A stretch of 64,000 nt of DNA, taken from the NCBI RefSeq assembly GCF_025564085.1, contig NZ_JAMGZJ010000078.1, forward strand, positions 372,001 through 436,000, given 5' to 3'. Position 1 is the first letter of the stretch, and every line of letters starts with the position of its first letter. The DNA is from Silvania confinis. Its GTDB lineage: Bacteria; Pseudomonadota; Gammaproteobacteria; Enterobacterales; Enterobacteriaceae. The translations under genes were made by a program, and so were the position numbers. The notes under the pieces were generated by a model, which made no database searches, was not told the origin of the DNA, and was given only the letters and a program-made list of their open reading frames with translations. This document shows positions 22,597 to 33,278 of this stretch, piece after piece.

Positions 22597-23164
22597 GGGC
22601 GACTCCTTTCAGATGACCAAAGGCGGGAACCTGAACGTCGCGACGGTGCAGCGCTTGCCAGAACGTCTCCAGCGCGCTGTCGAGACGGGTTTGCAGGTTC
22701 GGGGTAAAGTGCGGCTTGTGCTGGTAATCGATCACCTGTGAGTCATCGGCAAATACACCGTGCAGGATCTCCTGTGCCTTCAGGGCGCTGAGCACCGGCT
22801 TCAGGGCGTAATCCACCGCCAGTAAATGCGCCACGGTGCCGCCGGTGGCCAGCGGCAGTACCACTTTGCCCTCCAGCGCGCGCTCCGGTAGCAGATCGAG
22901 CAGGGTTTTCAGCGCACCGGAAAACGATGCTTTATAGATTGGGGTCGCCACAATCAGCCCGTCGGCGTCTTTGAGCTGCTCATTAAGAGCCTTTAGCGCC
23001 GGGCTTTCGAAGCGGGCATAGAGTAAATCTTCTGGCTCAAAGTTGTGCAGATTCCAGTGGCACACCTCCACATCCAGCGACGTGAGTTGTTCACGGGCAT
23101 ATTCCAGCAGGGCGCTGGAGCGTGAGGGGAATCGCGGACTTCCGGCCAGAGTGATAATGCGCAT
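22589..23164 (-). CDS. ssuE: NADPH-dependent FMN reductase
   Basis: SsuE is the flavodoxin-fold reductase that supplies FMNH2 to SsuD. It is 191 residues, with the N-terminal phosphate-binding loop AGSPRFPSRSS and the PIYKASFSGALKTLLDLLP segment of the NADPH:FMN reductase family. It is the first gene of the operon, with an AAGGAG ribosome site. In E. coli the operon is activated by Cbl during sulfate starvation and controlled by CysB; the AT-rich 249 bp upstream could hold such sites but none is clear by eye. Confidence 0.95.
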   Translation of the reverse strand: MRIITLAGSPRFPSRSSALLEYAREQLTSLDVEVCHWNLHNFEPEDLLYARFESPALKALNEQLKDADGLIVATPIYKASFSGALKTLLDLLPERALEGKVVLPLATGGTVAHLLAVDYALKPVLSALKAQEILHGVFADDSQVIDYQHKPHFTPNLQTRLDSALETFWQALHRRDVQVPAFGHLKGVAHV

Positions 23165-23301
23165 AGCTGCTCCTTATAACGAATTGTTTGCTTTTATCTA
23201 ACATTGATAACATTTACAGGCAGTGTGTCACCGCGGGCTTATTCCGCTAAATGATTTATCCGCAAGAGAAATGCTAAAAAACGAATAACGCGTGGCGTGA
23301 A

Positions 23302-23317
23302 AAGTAAACGATTGCGT
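23302..23317. promoter_or_regulatory. PurR box upstream of pyrD
   Basis: AAGTAAACGATTGCGT agrees with the PurR consensus ACGCAAACGTTTGCGT at 13 of 16 positions. E. coli pyrD is a known PurR target. The site is about 53 bp before the -10 element. Confidence 0.75.
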
Positions 23318-23369
23318 CTACAAACGATTTTTTTGCCTCAGGTCAATTCCCTTTCCGGCCGCGATCGCT

Positions 23370-23408
23370 GATAATTCGCCCCCGGTTTGCACACCGGGAA
23401 TCCAGGAG
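23370..23408 (+). promoter_or_regulatory. pyrD promoter, start-switch region and leader hairpin
   Basis: The -10 element GATAAT is at 23370-23375. About 4 bp later comes a run of C then GG (23379-23385), followed by an inverted repeat CCCGGT/ACCGGG (23381-23398) and the AGGAG ribosome site (23404-23408). This is the layout of CTP-sensed start switching in enterobacterial pyrC and pyrD. Transcripts starting at C form the hairpin and hide the ribosome site, while starts at G escape it. Confidence 0.75.
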
Positions 23409-23413
23409 AGTTC

Positions 23414-24424
23414 ATGTACTACCCCTTCGTTCGTAAAGCCCTTTTCCAGCTCGATCCTGAGCGCGCTCATGAATTTACATTCCAGCAATTACGCCGTATC
23501 ACAGGAACCCCACTCCAGGCGCTGGTGCGCCAGAAGGTGATGGAAAAACCTGTCACTTGTATGGGGTTGACCTTTAAAAACCCACTGGGACTGGCGGCTG
23601 GCCTGGATAAAAACGGCGAGTGTATTGATGCACTTGGCGCGATGGGTTTTGGCTCCATCGAAATCGGCACAGTCACGCCGCGTCCTCAGCCAGGTAACGA
23701 CAAGCCGCGCCTGTTCCGATTGGTGGAGGCCGAAGGTCTGATCAACCGCATGGGCTTTAATAACCTCGGTGTCGATCATCTGGTCGAGAATGTGAAGAAA
23801 GCGCATTTCGACGGCATTTTGGGTATTAATATCGGCAAGAACAAAGACACCCCGGTCGAGCAGGGTAAAGATGACTATCTGATTTGTATGGAAAAAATCT
23901 ACGCCTACGCCGGTTATATTGCGGTCAATATTTCATCGCCAAATACCCCGGGCCTGCGTTCGCTGCAATACGGCGAAGCGCTCGACGACTTATTAGTTGC
24001 CATCAAAAATAAGCAAAATGAACTCCAGGTTAAGCATCATAAATATGTGCCTGTGGCCGTTAAAATTGCGCCGGATCTTACTGAAGAAGAGTTGGTGCAG
24101 GTGGCCGACAGTTTAGTGCGTCATAATATTGATGGGGTTATTGCCACCAATACTACGCTCGATCGTACGCTTGTTCAGGGGATGAAACATTGCGATGAAA
24201 TGGGTGGTCTGAGCGGGCGACCGGTACAATTAAAAAGCACCGAAATTATTCGCCGTCTGTCAGTTGAATTAAATAGTCGCCTGCCGATTATTGGCGTGGG
24301 TGGTATCGACTCGGTTGTGGCTGCTCGCGAGAAAATGGCTGCGGGGGCGTCGCTGGTGCAGATTTACTCTGGCTTTATTTTTAAAGGTCCACCGCTGATC
24401 AAAGAAATCGTTAACCATCTCTGA
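23414..24424 (+). CDS. pyrD: Dihydroorotate dehydrogenase (quinone), class 2
   Basis: PyrD oxidises dihydroorotate to orotate and passes electrons to membrane quinones, step four of UMP synthesis. The ATG at 23414 ([16 protein letters not shown]) gives 336 residues as in E. coli; an earlier in-frame start would lie inside the leader hairpin. The amphipathic N-terminus attaches to the inner membrane. The FMN-barrel motifs [19 protein letters not shown] and [10 protein letters not shown], with the catalytic serine, and the late GVGGIDS are present. Confidence 0.97.
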   Translation: MYYPFVRKALFQLDPERAHEFTFQQLRRITGTPLQALVRQKVMEKPVTCMGLTFKNPLGLAAGLDKNGECIDALGAMGFGSIEIGTVTPRPQPGNDKPRLFRLVEAEGLINRMGFNNLGVDHLVENVKKAHFDGILGINIGKNKDTPVEQGKDDYLICMEKIYAYAGYIAVNISSPNTPGLRSLQYGEALDDLLVAIKNKQNELQVKHHKYVPVAVKIAPDLTEEELVQVADSLVRHNIDGVIATNTTLDRTLVQGMKHCDEMGGLSGRPVQLKSTEIIRRLSVELNSRLPIIGVGGIDSVVAAREKMAAGASLVQIYSGFIFKGPPLIKEIVNHL

Positions 24425-24439
24425 TCTCTCGCTAATAGC

Positions 24440-24473
24440 AACCAGGGCTTTATTTCCGGCTCTGGTTGTTTTA
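24440..24473 (+). terminator. Terminator after pyrD
   Basis: AACCAGGGC and GCTCTGGTT pair, with one G-T pair, followed by GTTTTAT. Confidence 0.7.
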
Positions 24474-24587
24474 TATTCCGTGATTGTTGCTAATTTAGAC
24501 ATACTAGTCTTTTATTATTGAAGTCGAATAAGCGAAGCGTAATGAGGACTTTCTTACAACAGGACGTTGCGAGGATGGGAGAGGCAA

Positions 24588-25130
24588 ATGCGAATTAAAC
24601 CTGACGATAACTGGCGCTGGTATTTCTGTGACGAGCACGATCGTATGATGCTCGATTTAGCCAATGGCATGTTATTTCGTTCTCGTTTTGCGCGTCGGAT
24701 GCTGACTCCGGATGCCTTTACTAATACCGGCTTTTGCGTTGATGACGCTGCTCTTTATTTCTCCTTTGAAGAAAAGTGCCGCGATCTCGAATTGTCCAAA
24801 GAACAACGTGCTGAACTGGTGCTGAATGCGCTGGTGGCGATCCGCTTCCTCAAACCTCAGATGCCAAAAAGCTGGCACTTTCTTACCCACGGCGAGAGCT
24901 GGCTGCCGCTTACCGGCGATGCCGTTTGCGCCAGCCTCAGCGAGAGCGCCGAACAGGTGAATTTGCTGGTGGTCGAACCGGGTGACAACGCCGCGCTGTG
25001 CTTGCTGGCCCAGCCGGGCGTGACGATTGCCGGGCGCACCATGCAGCTGGGCGACCCGATCAAAGTGATGAACGACAGGCTTAAACCTCAACCGCTGAGC
25101 AGCAGTTTCAGCCTTGAGCAGGCGGTTTAA
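24588..25130 (+). CDS. zapC: Cell division protein ZapC
   Basis: ZapC is a cytoplasmic FtsZ-binding protein that promotes lateral bundling of FtsZ filaments and supports Z-ring stability. The ATG at 24588, after a GGGAGAGGC ribosome site, gives [13 protein letters not shown] and 180 residues as in E. coli. The frame is open seven codons further with no better start. The conserved block [13 protein letters not shown] is present. The TAA at 25128-25130 overlaps the stop codon of the convergent ycbX by two bases. Confidence 0.94.
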   Translation: MRIKPDDNWRWYFCDEHDRMMLDLANGMLFRSRFARRMLTPDAFTNTGFCVDDAALYFSFEEKCRDLELSKEQRAELVLNALVAIRFLKPQMPKSWHFLTHGESWLPLTGDAVCASLSESAEQVNLLVVEPGDNAALCLLAQPGVTIAGRTMQLGDPIKVMNDRLKPQPLSSSFSLEQAV

Positions 25131-26236
25131 GCCTCGAGCTGTAACGAGGTTTTGGGTATACAGCTGCAGCACAAAATAGTGCCGTCACCGCCAATTGCCG
25201 ATTTCTTCAATGCACTGACTTCCCCATCGACCAGCATGATGCGACAGTATCCGCAAATACCGGCTCGACACGAGTAGGGGATGCGAATGCCTGCTTGTTC
25301 AAGCTGCTCCAGTAACACTTGCTGATTGTTGCCGCGAAGCGTTTGCCCCTGCCACTGGATCGTCACCGCTGTTTCCGGCTGTACTTCCACTACTGTTATT
25401 TCTTCTTCTGCACCTGCACCGTAGAGCCGACCGGGTGCGATGGCGAGAATTTCTACTTCATCGCCAACGCGAATCACGCCGCTGGAGCGGGGGATCAGAT
25501 TCTGACCGAAATCGACATCGCCGTTATCCTGCGCGGTACGGAACGACTGCAAGGTTTTTAGCGGCTCGCCGGAAGGGTGCTTCTGACCTTTTTCCGGGCT
25601 GACGGTGGTAAAGATGCAGCGGCTGCAGGGTTTAACCACGTCAAAAATCACGCTGCCAATGCGGATCACTTTCCAGGTATCTTCTTCCCAGGCCGCGCTG
25701 CCTGTCACCACCAGATTTGGCCGGAACTGCTCCATTTGCACGCTGGCCGGGCAGCGGTTTTGCAGGTCGCGCAGAGACGATTCGCTGGTCAGCAGGAACG
25801 GGAATCCATCGGCAAACGACAGCGGCACTGCGGCAAACTTGTTTACGCGGCGCGTCAGTTCGGGTCCCACCCAGCGTAACTGGACCGGGCGCGAAAAATA
25901 GTTGCTGAGCCAGAGGTTAATCTCATCGGGCGCAATGCGGGCGGTGAAATGATTTCCCCACACTTCGGTGGGCGCATCAACTGGCGCAAAATCGCTGAAG
26001 CGAACAATACTACTGGAACCGTCTGGCGCGGTGAGGTGCAGACCATCCTGAACCGGTACCGGAGTAAAGCGCACCATCTGCGGGAACTGGCGGGCGGTGA
26101 TGAATGTGCCGTCGGGTTCGGTCACCATAAAAATGCGATCAAAGGCAAAACCGCTGGCATCTGCAAGGGCATGAGTGAGCCCAATTCCGCGCATTGATTT
26201 GACCGGATGAATGAAAAGCCTGGATAACGTCGCCAC
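25127..26236 (-). CDS. ycbX: YcbX, MOSC and 2Fe-2S domain protein (N-hydroxylated base detoxification)
   Basis: YcbX is a molybdenum-cofactor-dependent protein that reduces N-hydroxylated purines such as 6-hydroxylaminopurine, probably with CysJ as electron donor. An N-terminal beta-barrel and MOSC domain ([23 protein letters not shown]) are followed by a C-terminal plant-type ferredoxin domain with [10 protein letters not shown] and a later CCSC. I chose the GTG ending at 26236 ([14 protein letters not shown]). It gives 369 residues, exactly the E. coli length, and has an AGGA site eight bases upstream. An ATG 11 codons earlier is possible but overlaps the rlmKL promoter. Confidence 0.92.
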   Translation of the reverse strand: MATLSRLFIHPVKSMRGIGLTHALADASGFAFDRIFMVTEPDGTFITARQFPQMVRFTPVPVQDGLHLTAPDGSSSIVRFSDFAPVDAPTEVWGNHFTARIAPDEINLWLSNYFSRPVQLRWVGPELTRRVNKFAAVPLSFADGFPFLLTSESSLRDLQNRCPASVQMEQFRPNLVVTGSAAWEEDTWKVIRIGSVIFDVVKPCSRCIFTTVSPEKGQKHPSGEPLKTLQSFRTAQDNGDVDFGQNLIPRSSGVIRVGDEVEILAIAPGRLYGAGAEEEITVVEVQPETAVTIQWQGQTLRGNNQQVLLEQLEQAGIRIPYSCRAGICGYCRIMLVDGEVSALKKSAIGGDGTILCCSCIPKTSLQLEA

Positions 26237-26273
26237 GGCACAGTTCCTGAAATGAAAATAAGCCTTCAACTTT

Positions 26274-26301
26274 ATGACATAGAGCCCAGATTGGCTATAA
26301 T
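26274..26301 (+). promoter_or_regulatory. Promoter for the rlmKL operon
   Basis: ATGACA (26274-26279) and a perfect TATAAT (26296-26301) are spaced by 16 bp, 35 bp before the rlmKL ATG. Confidence 0.75.
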
Positions 26302-26335
26302 GCGCAGCAATTTTCTAAGAGTAATAAGTGACGAT

Positions 26336-28444
26336 ATGAATTCTCTGTTTGCCAGTACGGCCCGCGGGCTGGAAGAGCTGTTAAAAACTGAACTGGAAAA
26401 CCTGGGCGCGCAAGAGTGCCAGGTGGTTCAGGGTGGGGTCCATTTTCAGGGCGACACACGGCTTATTTACCAGAGCCTGATGTGGAGTCGCCTGGCCTCA
26501 CGCATCATGTTGCCGATGAGAGAGTGCAAGGTATACAGCGATCTCGATCTTTACCTGGGCGTGCAGACAATCAACTGGACAGAGATTTTCGCGCCAGGTG
26601 CTACCTTCGCGGTGCACTTCAGTGGCCTGAACGACGAGATCCGCAACAGTCAGTACGGTGCGCTGAAGGTGAAAGATGCCATCGTCGACAGCTTTACCCG
26701 TAAAAATCTGGAGCGCCCGAACGTCGATCGCGAAAACCCGGATCTGCGTATCAACGTGCGTCTGAACAAAGAGACGGCCAGTATCGCGCTGGATCTGTGC
26801 GGCGAAGGCCTGCATCAGCGTGGCTACCGCGATCGTGCGGGGATCGCGCCCATCAAAGAGACCCTGGCGGCCGCCATTGTCATGCGCTCCGGCTGGCAGC
26901 CTGGTACGCCGATGCTGGATCCGATGTGCGGTTCCGGCACGCTGCTGATCGAAGCAGCGATGTTAGCCACCGACCGCGCGCCGGGTCTGCATCGCGGCCA
27001 GTGGGGCTTTAAGGGCTGGGCACAGCACGACGAAGCGGTCTGGCAGGAAGTGAAGGCCGAAGCGCAGACGCGTGCGCGTCTGGGACTGGCAGCCTATGAA
27101 GCTCATTTCTACGGCTCCGACAGCGATGCTCGCGTGATTGAAAGCGCCCGCAGCAACGCCCGTCGCGCTGGTATTGCCGATCTGGTGACCTTCGAGGTGA
27201 AGGACGTAGCACAGCTCACCAATCCGCTGCCAAAGGGCCCGTACGGCACGGTGATCAGCAACCCACCTTACGGCGAACGTCTGGACAGCGAACCGGCACT
27301 GATTGCTTTGCACAGCCTGCTGGGTCGCACCGTGAAAGACTACTTTGGCGGCTGGAACCTGTCGCTGTTCAGTGGTTCGCCAGAACTGCTGAGCTGCCTG
27401 CAGCTGCGCGCCGAACGCCAGTTCAAAGCCAAAAACGGCCCGCTGGACTGCGTGCAGAAGAACTACCATCTGACGGAAAAAGAGGCCGACAGCAAGCCTT
27501 CCAGCGTGGCGGAAGATTACGCTAACCGTCTGCGCAAGAATCTGAAGAAATACGAAAAATGGGCGAAGCAGGAGAAACTTGAATGCTATCGCATCTATGA
27601 CGCCGACCTGCCGGAATACAACGTGGCGGTCGATCGTTACGGCGAGTGGGTGGTGGTGCAGGAATATGCCCCGCCAAAAACCGTCGATCCACAAAAAGCG
27701 CGTCAGCGTATGCTCGACATTATCGCTGCCACCATCAGCGTGCTGAATATCGCCCCGAACAAGTTGATCCTCAAAACCCGTGAGCGTCAGAAGGGCAAAA
27801 ATCAGTATGAGAAGATGAACAGCAAGGGCGAGTTTATCGAAGTGGGCGAATACAATGCGCGCCTGTGGGTCAACCTGACTGATTATCTCGATACCGGTCT
27901 GTTCCTCGACCACCGTATCGCCCGCCGCATGCTGGGGCAGATGAGTAAGGGTAAAGACTTCCTCAACCTCTTTGCTTACACCGGCAGCGCCAGCGTTCAC
28001 GCAGGTCTGGGCGGGGCGCGTACCACCACCACCGTGGATATGTCCCGTACCTATCTGGAGTGGGCAGAGCGCAACCTGCGCCTTAACGGCCTGACCGGGA
28101 AGGCGCATCGCCTGCTGCAGGCCGACGTACTGGGCTGGTTGCGTGAGTCTGACGAGCAGTTCGACCTGATCTTTATCGATCCGCCGACCTTCTCCAACTC
28201 CAAGCGCATGGAAGAGTCTTTTGACGTCCAGCGCGACCACCTGGCGCTGATGAAAGATCTCAAACGTATGCTGCGTAAAGGCGGCACGATTATGTTCTCG
28301 AACAACAAGCGCGGCTTCCGCATGGATCATGAGGGACTGGCAGAACTGGGACTGAAAGCACAAGAAATCAGTCAAAAAACGTTATCCCAGGATTTTGCCC
28401 GTAACCGTCAGATCCACAACTGCTGGCTGATTACCGCCGCCTGA
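26336..28444 (+). CDS. rlmL: Bifunctional 23S rRNA methyltransferase RlmKL
   Basis: RlmKL is a fused enzyme that makes m2G2445 (RlmL half) and m7G2069 (RlmK half) in 23S rRNA. The ATG at 26336 ([16 protein letters not shown]) gives 702 residues as in E. coli. Order of domains: N-terminal THUMP RNA-binding region, the RlmL methyltransferase with the [16 protein letters not shown] motif and catalytic NPPYGERL, then the RlmK half with [14 protein letters not shown] and IDPPTFSNS. uup follows after 12 bp. Confidence 0.97.
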   Translation: MNSLFASTARGLEELLKTELENLGAQECQVVQGGVHFQGDTRLIYQSLMWSRLASRIMLPMRECKVYSDLDLYLGVQTINWTEIFAPGATFAVHFSGLNDEIRNSQYGALKVKDAIVDSFTRKNLERPNVDRENPDLRINVRLNKETASIALDLCGEGLHQRGYRDRAGIAPIKETLAAAIVMRSGWQPGTPMLDPMCGSGTLLIEAAMLATDRAPGLHRGQWGFKGWAQHDEAVWQEVKAEAQTRARLGLAAYEAHFYGSDSDARVIESARSNARRAGIADLVTFEVKDVAQLTNPLPKGPYGTVISNPPYGERLDSEPALIALHSLLGRTVKDYFGGWNLSLFSGSPELLSCLQLRAERQFKAKNGPLDCVQKNYHLTEKEADSKPSSVAEDYANRLRKNLKKYEKWAKQEKLECYRIYDADLPEYNVAVDRYGEWVVVQEYAPPKTVDPQKARQRMLDIIAATISVLNIAPNKLILKTRERQKGKNQYEKMNSKGEFIEVGEYNARLWVNLTDYLDTGLFLDHRIARRMLGQMSKGKDFLNLFAYTGSASVHAGLGGARTTTTVDMSRTYLEWAERNLRLNGLTGKAHRLLQADVLGWLRESDEQFDLIFIDPPTFSNSKRMEESFDVQRDHLALMKDLKRMLRKGGTIMFSNNKRGFRMDHEGLAELGLKAQEISQKTLSQDFARNRQIHNCWLITAA

Positions 28445-28456
28445 AAGGAAAAGTAA

Positions 28457-30364
28457 ATGTCATTAATTAGTATGCATGGTGCATGGCTGTCATTCAGTGA
28501 TTCACCGCTTCTCGATAATACTGAACTGCACATCGAAGACAATGAACGCGTGTGTCTGGTGGGTCGTAACGGCGCGGGCAAATCGACGCTGATGAAGATC
28601 CTGAACCGTGAACAGGGTCTGGATGACGGACGTATTATTTACGAGCAAGACCTGATTGTTTCTCGTTTGCAGCAGGATCCGCCGCGTAACGTCGCGGGCA
28701 GCGTGTATGATTTTGTGGCTGAAGGGATCTCTGAGCAGGCCGAGTATCTGAAGGGCTATCACGAGATTTCGCACCTGGTGATGACCGACCCAAGCGAAAA
28801 AAACCTCAATGAAATGGCGCGTCTCCAGGACCTGCTCGATCATCATGGTCTCTGGCAGCTTGAAAGTCGCATCACCGAAGTTCTGGAGCAGTTAGGTCTG
28901 GAAGCGGACACCGAACTGGCATCACTCTCCGGCGGCTGGCTGCGTAAAGCCGCGTTGGGTCGTGCGCTGGTCAGTGGTCCGAAAGTGCTGTTACTTGACG
29001 AACCGACCAACCACCTGGATATCGAAGCGATCGACTGGCTGGAAGGGTTCCTCAAAACCTTTAACGGCACCCTTATCTTTATTTCGCATGACCGTTCATT
29101 CATTCGCAATATGGCCACCCGTATTGTCGATCTCGACCGCGGCAAGCTGGTGACCTATCCGGGTGATTACGACACATATCTGTTGGAAAAAGAAGAAAAT
29201 CTGCGCGTAGAAGATCTGCAAAATGCCGAGTTTGACCGCAAGCTGGCGCAGGAAGAAGTCTGGATCCGTCAGGGCATCAAAGCACGTCGTACCCGTAACG
29301 AAGGCCGCGTGCGTGCACTGAAAGCCATGCGTAATGAGCGCAGTGAGCGTCGTGAAGTGATGGGCACTGCGAAAATGCAGGTGGAAGAAGCGTCTCGCTC
29401 CGGCAAGATTGTCTTCGAGATGGAGAACGTTGATTACCAGGTAGATGGCAAAGTCCTGGTGAAAGATTTTTCTGCTCAGGTACAGCGTGGTGACAAAATT
29501 GCGCTTATCGGCCCGAACGGCTGTGGCAAAACCACGCTGCTGAAGCTGATGCTGAGCCAGTTGCAGGCCGACAGCGGACGCGTCCATTGCGGTACCAAAC
29601 TTGAAGTGGCGTACTTTGACCAGCACCGTGCGGAACTTGATCCGGACAGAACGGTGATGGACAACCTCGCGGAAGGCAAACAGGAAGTATTGGTAAACGG
29701 CAAACCACGCCATGTGCTGGGCTACCTGCAGGACTTCCTGTTCCATCCAAAACGGGCAATGACCCCTGTTCGCGCCCTGTCAGGTGGAGAGCGTAACCGT
29801 CTGTTATTGGCGCGTTTGTTCCTGAAACCCAGCAACCTGTTGATTCTCGATGAACCGACGAACGATCTTGATGTAGAAACGCTGGAACTTCTTGAAGAAC
29901 TGATTGATAGTTACCAGGGCACCGTAATGCTGGTCAGCCACGATCGTCAGTTCGTGGATAACACCGTTACCGAGTGCTGGATCTTCGAAGGTGCGGGCAG
30001 AATTGATCGCTATGTGGGCGGTTACCACGATGCCCGTGGCCAACAGGCTCAATCACTGGCGACGAAACAGTCAAAATCGAAAGCCGATGCGGAAGTCGCT
30101 GTTACAAAAGCAGAAACTGTCAAACGTGCCAGTAGCAAACTAAGCTATAACCTGCAGCGCGAACTGGAAGGCCTGCCGCAGCGTCTGGAAGAGCTCGAAG
30201 CTAACCTCGAAAGTTTGCAGGCTCAGGTAGCCGATGCTTCATTCTTTACCCAGTCGCATGACTATACTCAAAAAGTCCTGGCGGATATGGCGCAGGCTGA
30301 AAAGGCGCTGGAAGAAGCATTTGAACGCTGGGAGTATCTTGAGGCTCTGAAAAACGGCGCATAA
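28457..30364 (+). CDS. uup: ABC-F ATPase Uup
   Basis: Uup is a soluble ABC-F protein with two ATPase cassettes, linked in E. coli to ribosome function and to limiting precise excision of transposons. The 635-residue product has Walker A GRNGAGKS and signature SLSGGWLRK in cassette 1. Cassette 2 has GPNGCGKTT and ALSGGERNR, and the interdomain P-site linker contains a basic stretch (RQGIKARRTRNEGR). A C-terminal coiled coil from about residue 550 binds DNA in the family. No membrane segment is present. It is 18 bp from pqiA. Confidence 0.96.
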   Translation: MSLISMHGAWLSFSDSPLLDNTELHIEDNERVCLVGRNGAGKSTLMKILNREQGLDDGRIIYEQDLIVSRLQQDPPRNVAGSVYDFVAEGISEQAEYLKGYHEISHLVMTDPSEKNLNEMARLQDLLDHHGLWQLESRITEVLEQLGLEADTELASLSGGWLRKAALGRALVSGPKVLLLDEPTNHLDIEAIDWLEGFLKTFNGTLIFISHDRSFIRNMATRIVDLDRGKLVTYPGDYDTYLLEKEENLRVEDLQNAEFDRKLAQEEVWIRQGIKARRTRNEGRVRALKAMRNERSERREVMGTAKMQVEEASRSGKIVFEMENVDYQVDGKVLVKDFSAQVQRGDKIALIGPNGCGKTTLLKLMLSQLQADSGRVHCGTKLEVAYFDQHRAELDPDRTVMDNLAEGKQEVLVNGKPRHVLGYLQDFLFHPKRAMTPVRALSGGERNRLLLARLFLKPSNLLILDEPTNDLDVETLELLEELIDSYQGTVMLVSHDRQFVDNTVTECWIFEGAGRIDRYVGGYHDARGQQAQSLATKQSKSKADAEVAVTKAETVKRASSKLSYNLQRELEGLPQRLEELEANLESLQAQVADASFFTQSHDYTQKVLADMAQAEKALEEAFERWEYLEALKNGA

Positions 30365-30382
30365 GTGAAACATGGAGCCAGT

Positions 30383-31651
30383 ATGTGTGAACATCACCAT
30401 GCCGATCGGCATATTTTATGCTCACAGTGCGACATGCTCGTGGCGCTACCCGCGCTCGAGCATGGACACAAAGCGGCATGCCCGCGATGCGGGGCAACGC
30501 TGACAACTGAGTGGGATGCGCCGCGGCAGCGTCCCACTGCTTATGCTATTGCCGCGCTGTTCATGCTATTGCTCTCCAATCTTTTCCCCTTTATTAACAT
30601 GAAGGTGGGCGGGATCACCAGCGAAGTGAATTTGCTCGAGATACCTGGCGTAATGTTCTCGGAAGATTACGCCAGCCTCGGTACCTTCTTCCTGCTGTTC
30701 GTCCAGATTGTCCCGGCGTTTTGCCTGGTCGTGATCTTACTGCTGGTGAACCGTGTACCGCTGCCCGTGACGCTGAAAATTAAACTGGCTCGTATCTTGT
30801 TCCAGCTGAAAAGCTGGGGGATGGCGGAGATTTTCCTTGCCGGTATTCTGGTGAGCTTCGTGAAGCTGATGGCCTACGGTGACGTGGGCGTCGGCAGCAG
30901 CTTTATCCCCTGGTGTCTTTACTGCGTCCTGCAATTACGTGCGTTTCAGTGCGTGGATCGTCGCTGGGCATGGGACGATATCGCTCCTGCACCTGTGCTG
31001 GCGCAACCTCTTCAAGCGGGCGTGCCGGGTATTAACCAGAATCTGCGCTTATGCCCCTGCTGTACGGCTATCCTTCCGGCCGACCAGGAGGTTTGCCCGC
31101 GCTGCGAGACCAAAGGGCACGTGCGGCGTAAAAACAGCGTTCAGTGGACCATGGCGCTGCTTATCACCTCCATCATTCTCTATCTTCCCGCCAATATCCT
31201 GCCGATTATGATCACCGATTTACTGGGCGACAAAATGCCTTCGACCATCATGGCCGGGGTCGTCCTGCTCTGGGGGGAAGGGTCTTATCCCGTGGCGCTG
31301 GTCATTTTTATCGCCAGTATCATGGTGCCCACGCTCAAAATGATAGCGATCGCCTGGCTATGCTGGGATGCCAATGGGCACGGCAGGCGCGACAGCGAGC
31401 GCATGCATCTGATTTATGAGGTAGTTGAATTTGTCGGACGTTGGTCAATGATTGACGTATTTGTGATTGCCGTCCTCTCTGCGCTGGTGCGTATGGGTGG
31501 ATTAATGAGTATCTATCCCGCCATCGGTGCGGTGATGTTTGCATTGGTCGTTGTGATGACAATGTTTGCGGCCATGACCTTTGACCCACGTTTATCGTGG
31601 GATCGTGAGCCCGAGTCGAGCCATGAGGAAGAGTATAAGCATGGAAAATAA
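30383..31651 (+). CDS. pqiA: Intermembrane lipid transport membrane protein PqiA
   Basis: PqiA is the inner-membrane component of the PqiABC system, which links the two membranes and is thought to move lipids. The ATG at 30383, after GGAGCC, gives MCEHHHADRHIL and 422 residues. Two copies of the PqiA domain are visible, each starting with zinc-ribbon-like cysteine pairs (CSQCD with CPRCG, and CPCC with CPRCE), followed by about four membrane spans each. It overlaps pqiB by 11 bp. E. coli pqi genes respond to paraquat through SoxRS; no site is claimed here. Confidence 0.95.
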   Translation: MCEHHHADRHILCSQCDMLVALPALEHGHKAACPRCGATLTTEWDAPRQRPTAYAIAALFMLLLSNLFPFINMKVGGITSEVNLLEIPGVMFSEDYASLGTFFLLFVQIVPAFCLVVILLLVNRVPLPVTLKIKLARILFQLKSWGMAEIFLAGILVSFVKLMAYGDVGVGSSFIPWCLYCVLQLRAFQCVDRRWAWDDIAPAPVLAQPLQAGVPGINQNLRLCPCCTAILPADQEVCPRCETKGHVRRKNSVQWTMALLITSIILYLPANILPIMITDLLGDKMPSTIMAGVVLLWGEGSYPVALVIFIASIMVPTLKMIAIAWLCWDANGHGRRDSERMHLIYEVVEFVGRWSMIDVFVIAVLSALVRMGGLMSIYPAIGAVMFALVVVMTMFAAMTFDPRLSWDREPESSHEEEYKHGK

Positions 31652-33278
31652 GAGTGGAGAGGCGAAAGTGCAGAAGGTCAAAAACTGGTCGCCGGTGTGG
31701 ATCTTCCCCATCGTGACTGCGCTGATCGGTGCATGGATCCTGTTTTATCACTACAGCCATCAGGGGCCGGAAGTTACGCTGATCACCACCAATGCCGAGG
31801 GGATTGAAGGGGGCAAAACGACCATCAAGAGCCGCAGTGTGGATGTCGGTGTGGTGGAGAGTGCGACCCTGACTGACGATCTGACGCATGTTGAGATCAA
31901 GGCCCGTCTGAATGCCGGTATGGAAAAGCTCCTGCACGGTGATTCCGTCTTCTGGGTGGTAAAGCCGCAGGTGGGGCGTGAAGGGATCAGCGGGCTGGGT
32001 ACGCTGCTTTCCGGGGCCTACATTGAGCTGCAGCCTGGCGCAAAAGGGAGCCAGCCGGTGCAATATCAACTGCTGGATTCACCACCGCTGGCGCCGCCGG
32101 ATGCGAAGGGAATACGGGTGATCCTCGACAGTAAAAAAGCCGGTCAGCTGAGTCCGGGCGACCCGGTGCTGTTCCGCGGCTATCGCGTCGGCTCGGTGGA
32201 AACCAGCACTTTTGATACCCAAAAACGCGCTATCAGCTACCAGTTGTTTATTAACGCGCCAAACGATCGCCTCGTCACCGGTAACGTGCGTTTCTGGAAA
32301 GACAGCGGTATCGCTGTCGATTTAACGTCTGCGGGGATGCGCGTTGAGATGGGGTCACTCTCGACGCTGTTCGGCGGGGGCGTCAGCTTTGACGTTCCGG
32401 AAGGGATGGACCTGGGTCAACCGGTGGCGCAGAAGACGGCGTTCCGGCTGTATGACGACCAGAAGAGTATTCAGGATTCGCTGTATACCGACCATATCGA
32501 TTACCTGATGTTCTTTAAAGATTCTGTCCGCGGTCTGCAGCCGGGGGCACCGGTTGAATTCCGTGGCATTCGCCTTGGGACCGTTGGCAAAGTACCGTTC
32601 TTCGCGCCAGGCATGCGTCAGGTGCTGGATGACGATTACCGCATCCCGGTACTGATTCGTATTGAGCCGGAACGTCTGATTAATCAGGTAGGCGATACGC
32701 CGGACATTGCCCAGCATCTGGACAGTCTGATGAAACGCGGCCTGCGCGGCTCCCTCAAAACCGGTAACCTGGTGACCGGGGCGCTGTACGTAGATATGGA
32801 CTTCTTCCCGAAAGAACCGCCAGTTGCCCAGTTGCGCGAGTTTGGCGGCTATAAAATCATCCCAACGGTGAGCAGCGGTCTGGCGCAAATCCAGCAACGA
32901 CTGATGGAAACGCTGGATAAAATCAACGGTCTGCCGCTGAACCCGATGATTGAACAGGCGACCCACACGCTCAATGAAAGCCAGGCGACGATGCGCCGTC
33001 TGCAGACGACGCTGGATAATCTGAACAAGATCACCGCCAACCAGTCGATGCAGAAACTGCCAGAAGACATGCAAAAGACGCTGCGTGAGCTGAATCGCAG
33101 TATGCAGGGCTTCCAGCCAGGTTCTGCCGCTTACAACAAGATGGTGGCGGATATGCAGCGCCTGGATCAGGTTCTGCGTGAACTGCAGCCGGTGCTGAAG
33201 ACGCTGAACACCAAGAGCAATGCGCTGGTATTCGAAGCGAAAGACAAAAAGGACCCTGAGCCGAAGGGGGCTAAATAA
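31641..33278 (+). CDS. pqiB: PqiB, multi-MCE-domain intermembrane transport protein
   Basis: PqiB forms a hexameric periplasmic needle made of stacked MCE rings that spans toward the outer membrane. It is 545 residues from the ATG at 31641 (MENKSGEAKVQKVKNW), one less than E. coli. One N-terminal membrane anchor (WIFPIVTALIGAWILFY) is followed by three MCE domains, each with a GIxxG-type or VxFRGxRVG-type turn. A long C-terminal helix with repeated leucines (about residues 420-520) builds the central channel. Its TAA overlaps the pqiC ATG. Confidence 0.95.
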   Translation: MENKSGEAKVQKVKNWSPVWIFPIVTALIGAWILFYHYSHQGPEVTLITTNAEGIEGGKTTIKSRSVDVGVVESATLTDDLTHVEIKARLNAGMEKLLHGDSVFWVVKPQVGREGISGLGTLLSGAYIELQPGAKGSQPVQYQLLDSPPLAPPDAKGIRVILDSKKAGQLSPGDPVLFRGYRVGSVETSTFDTQKRAISYQLFINAPNDRLVTGNVRFWKDSGIAVDLTSAGMRVEMGSLSTLFGGGVSFDVPEGMDLGQPVAQKTAFRLYDDQKSIQDSLYTDHIDYLMFFKDSVRGLQPGAPVEFRGIRLGTVGKVPFFAPGMRQVLDDDYRIPVLIRIEPERLINQVGDTPDIAQHLDSLMKRGLRGSLKTGNLVTGALYVDMDFFPKEPPVAQLREFGGYKIIPTVSSGLAQIQQRLMETLDKINGLPLNPMIEQATHTLNESQATMRRLQTTLDNLNKITANQSMQKLPEDMQKTLRELNRSMQGFQPGSAAYNKMVADMQRLDQVLRELQPVLKTLNTKSNALVFEAKDKKDPEPKGAK

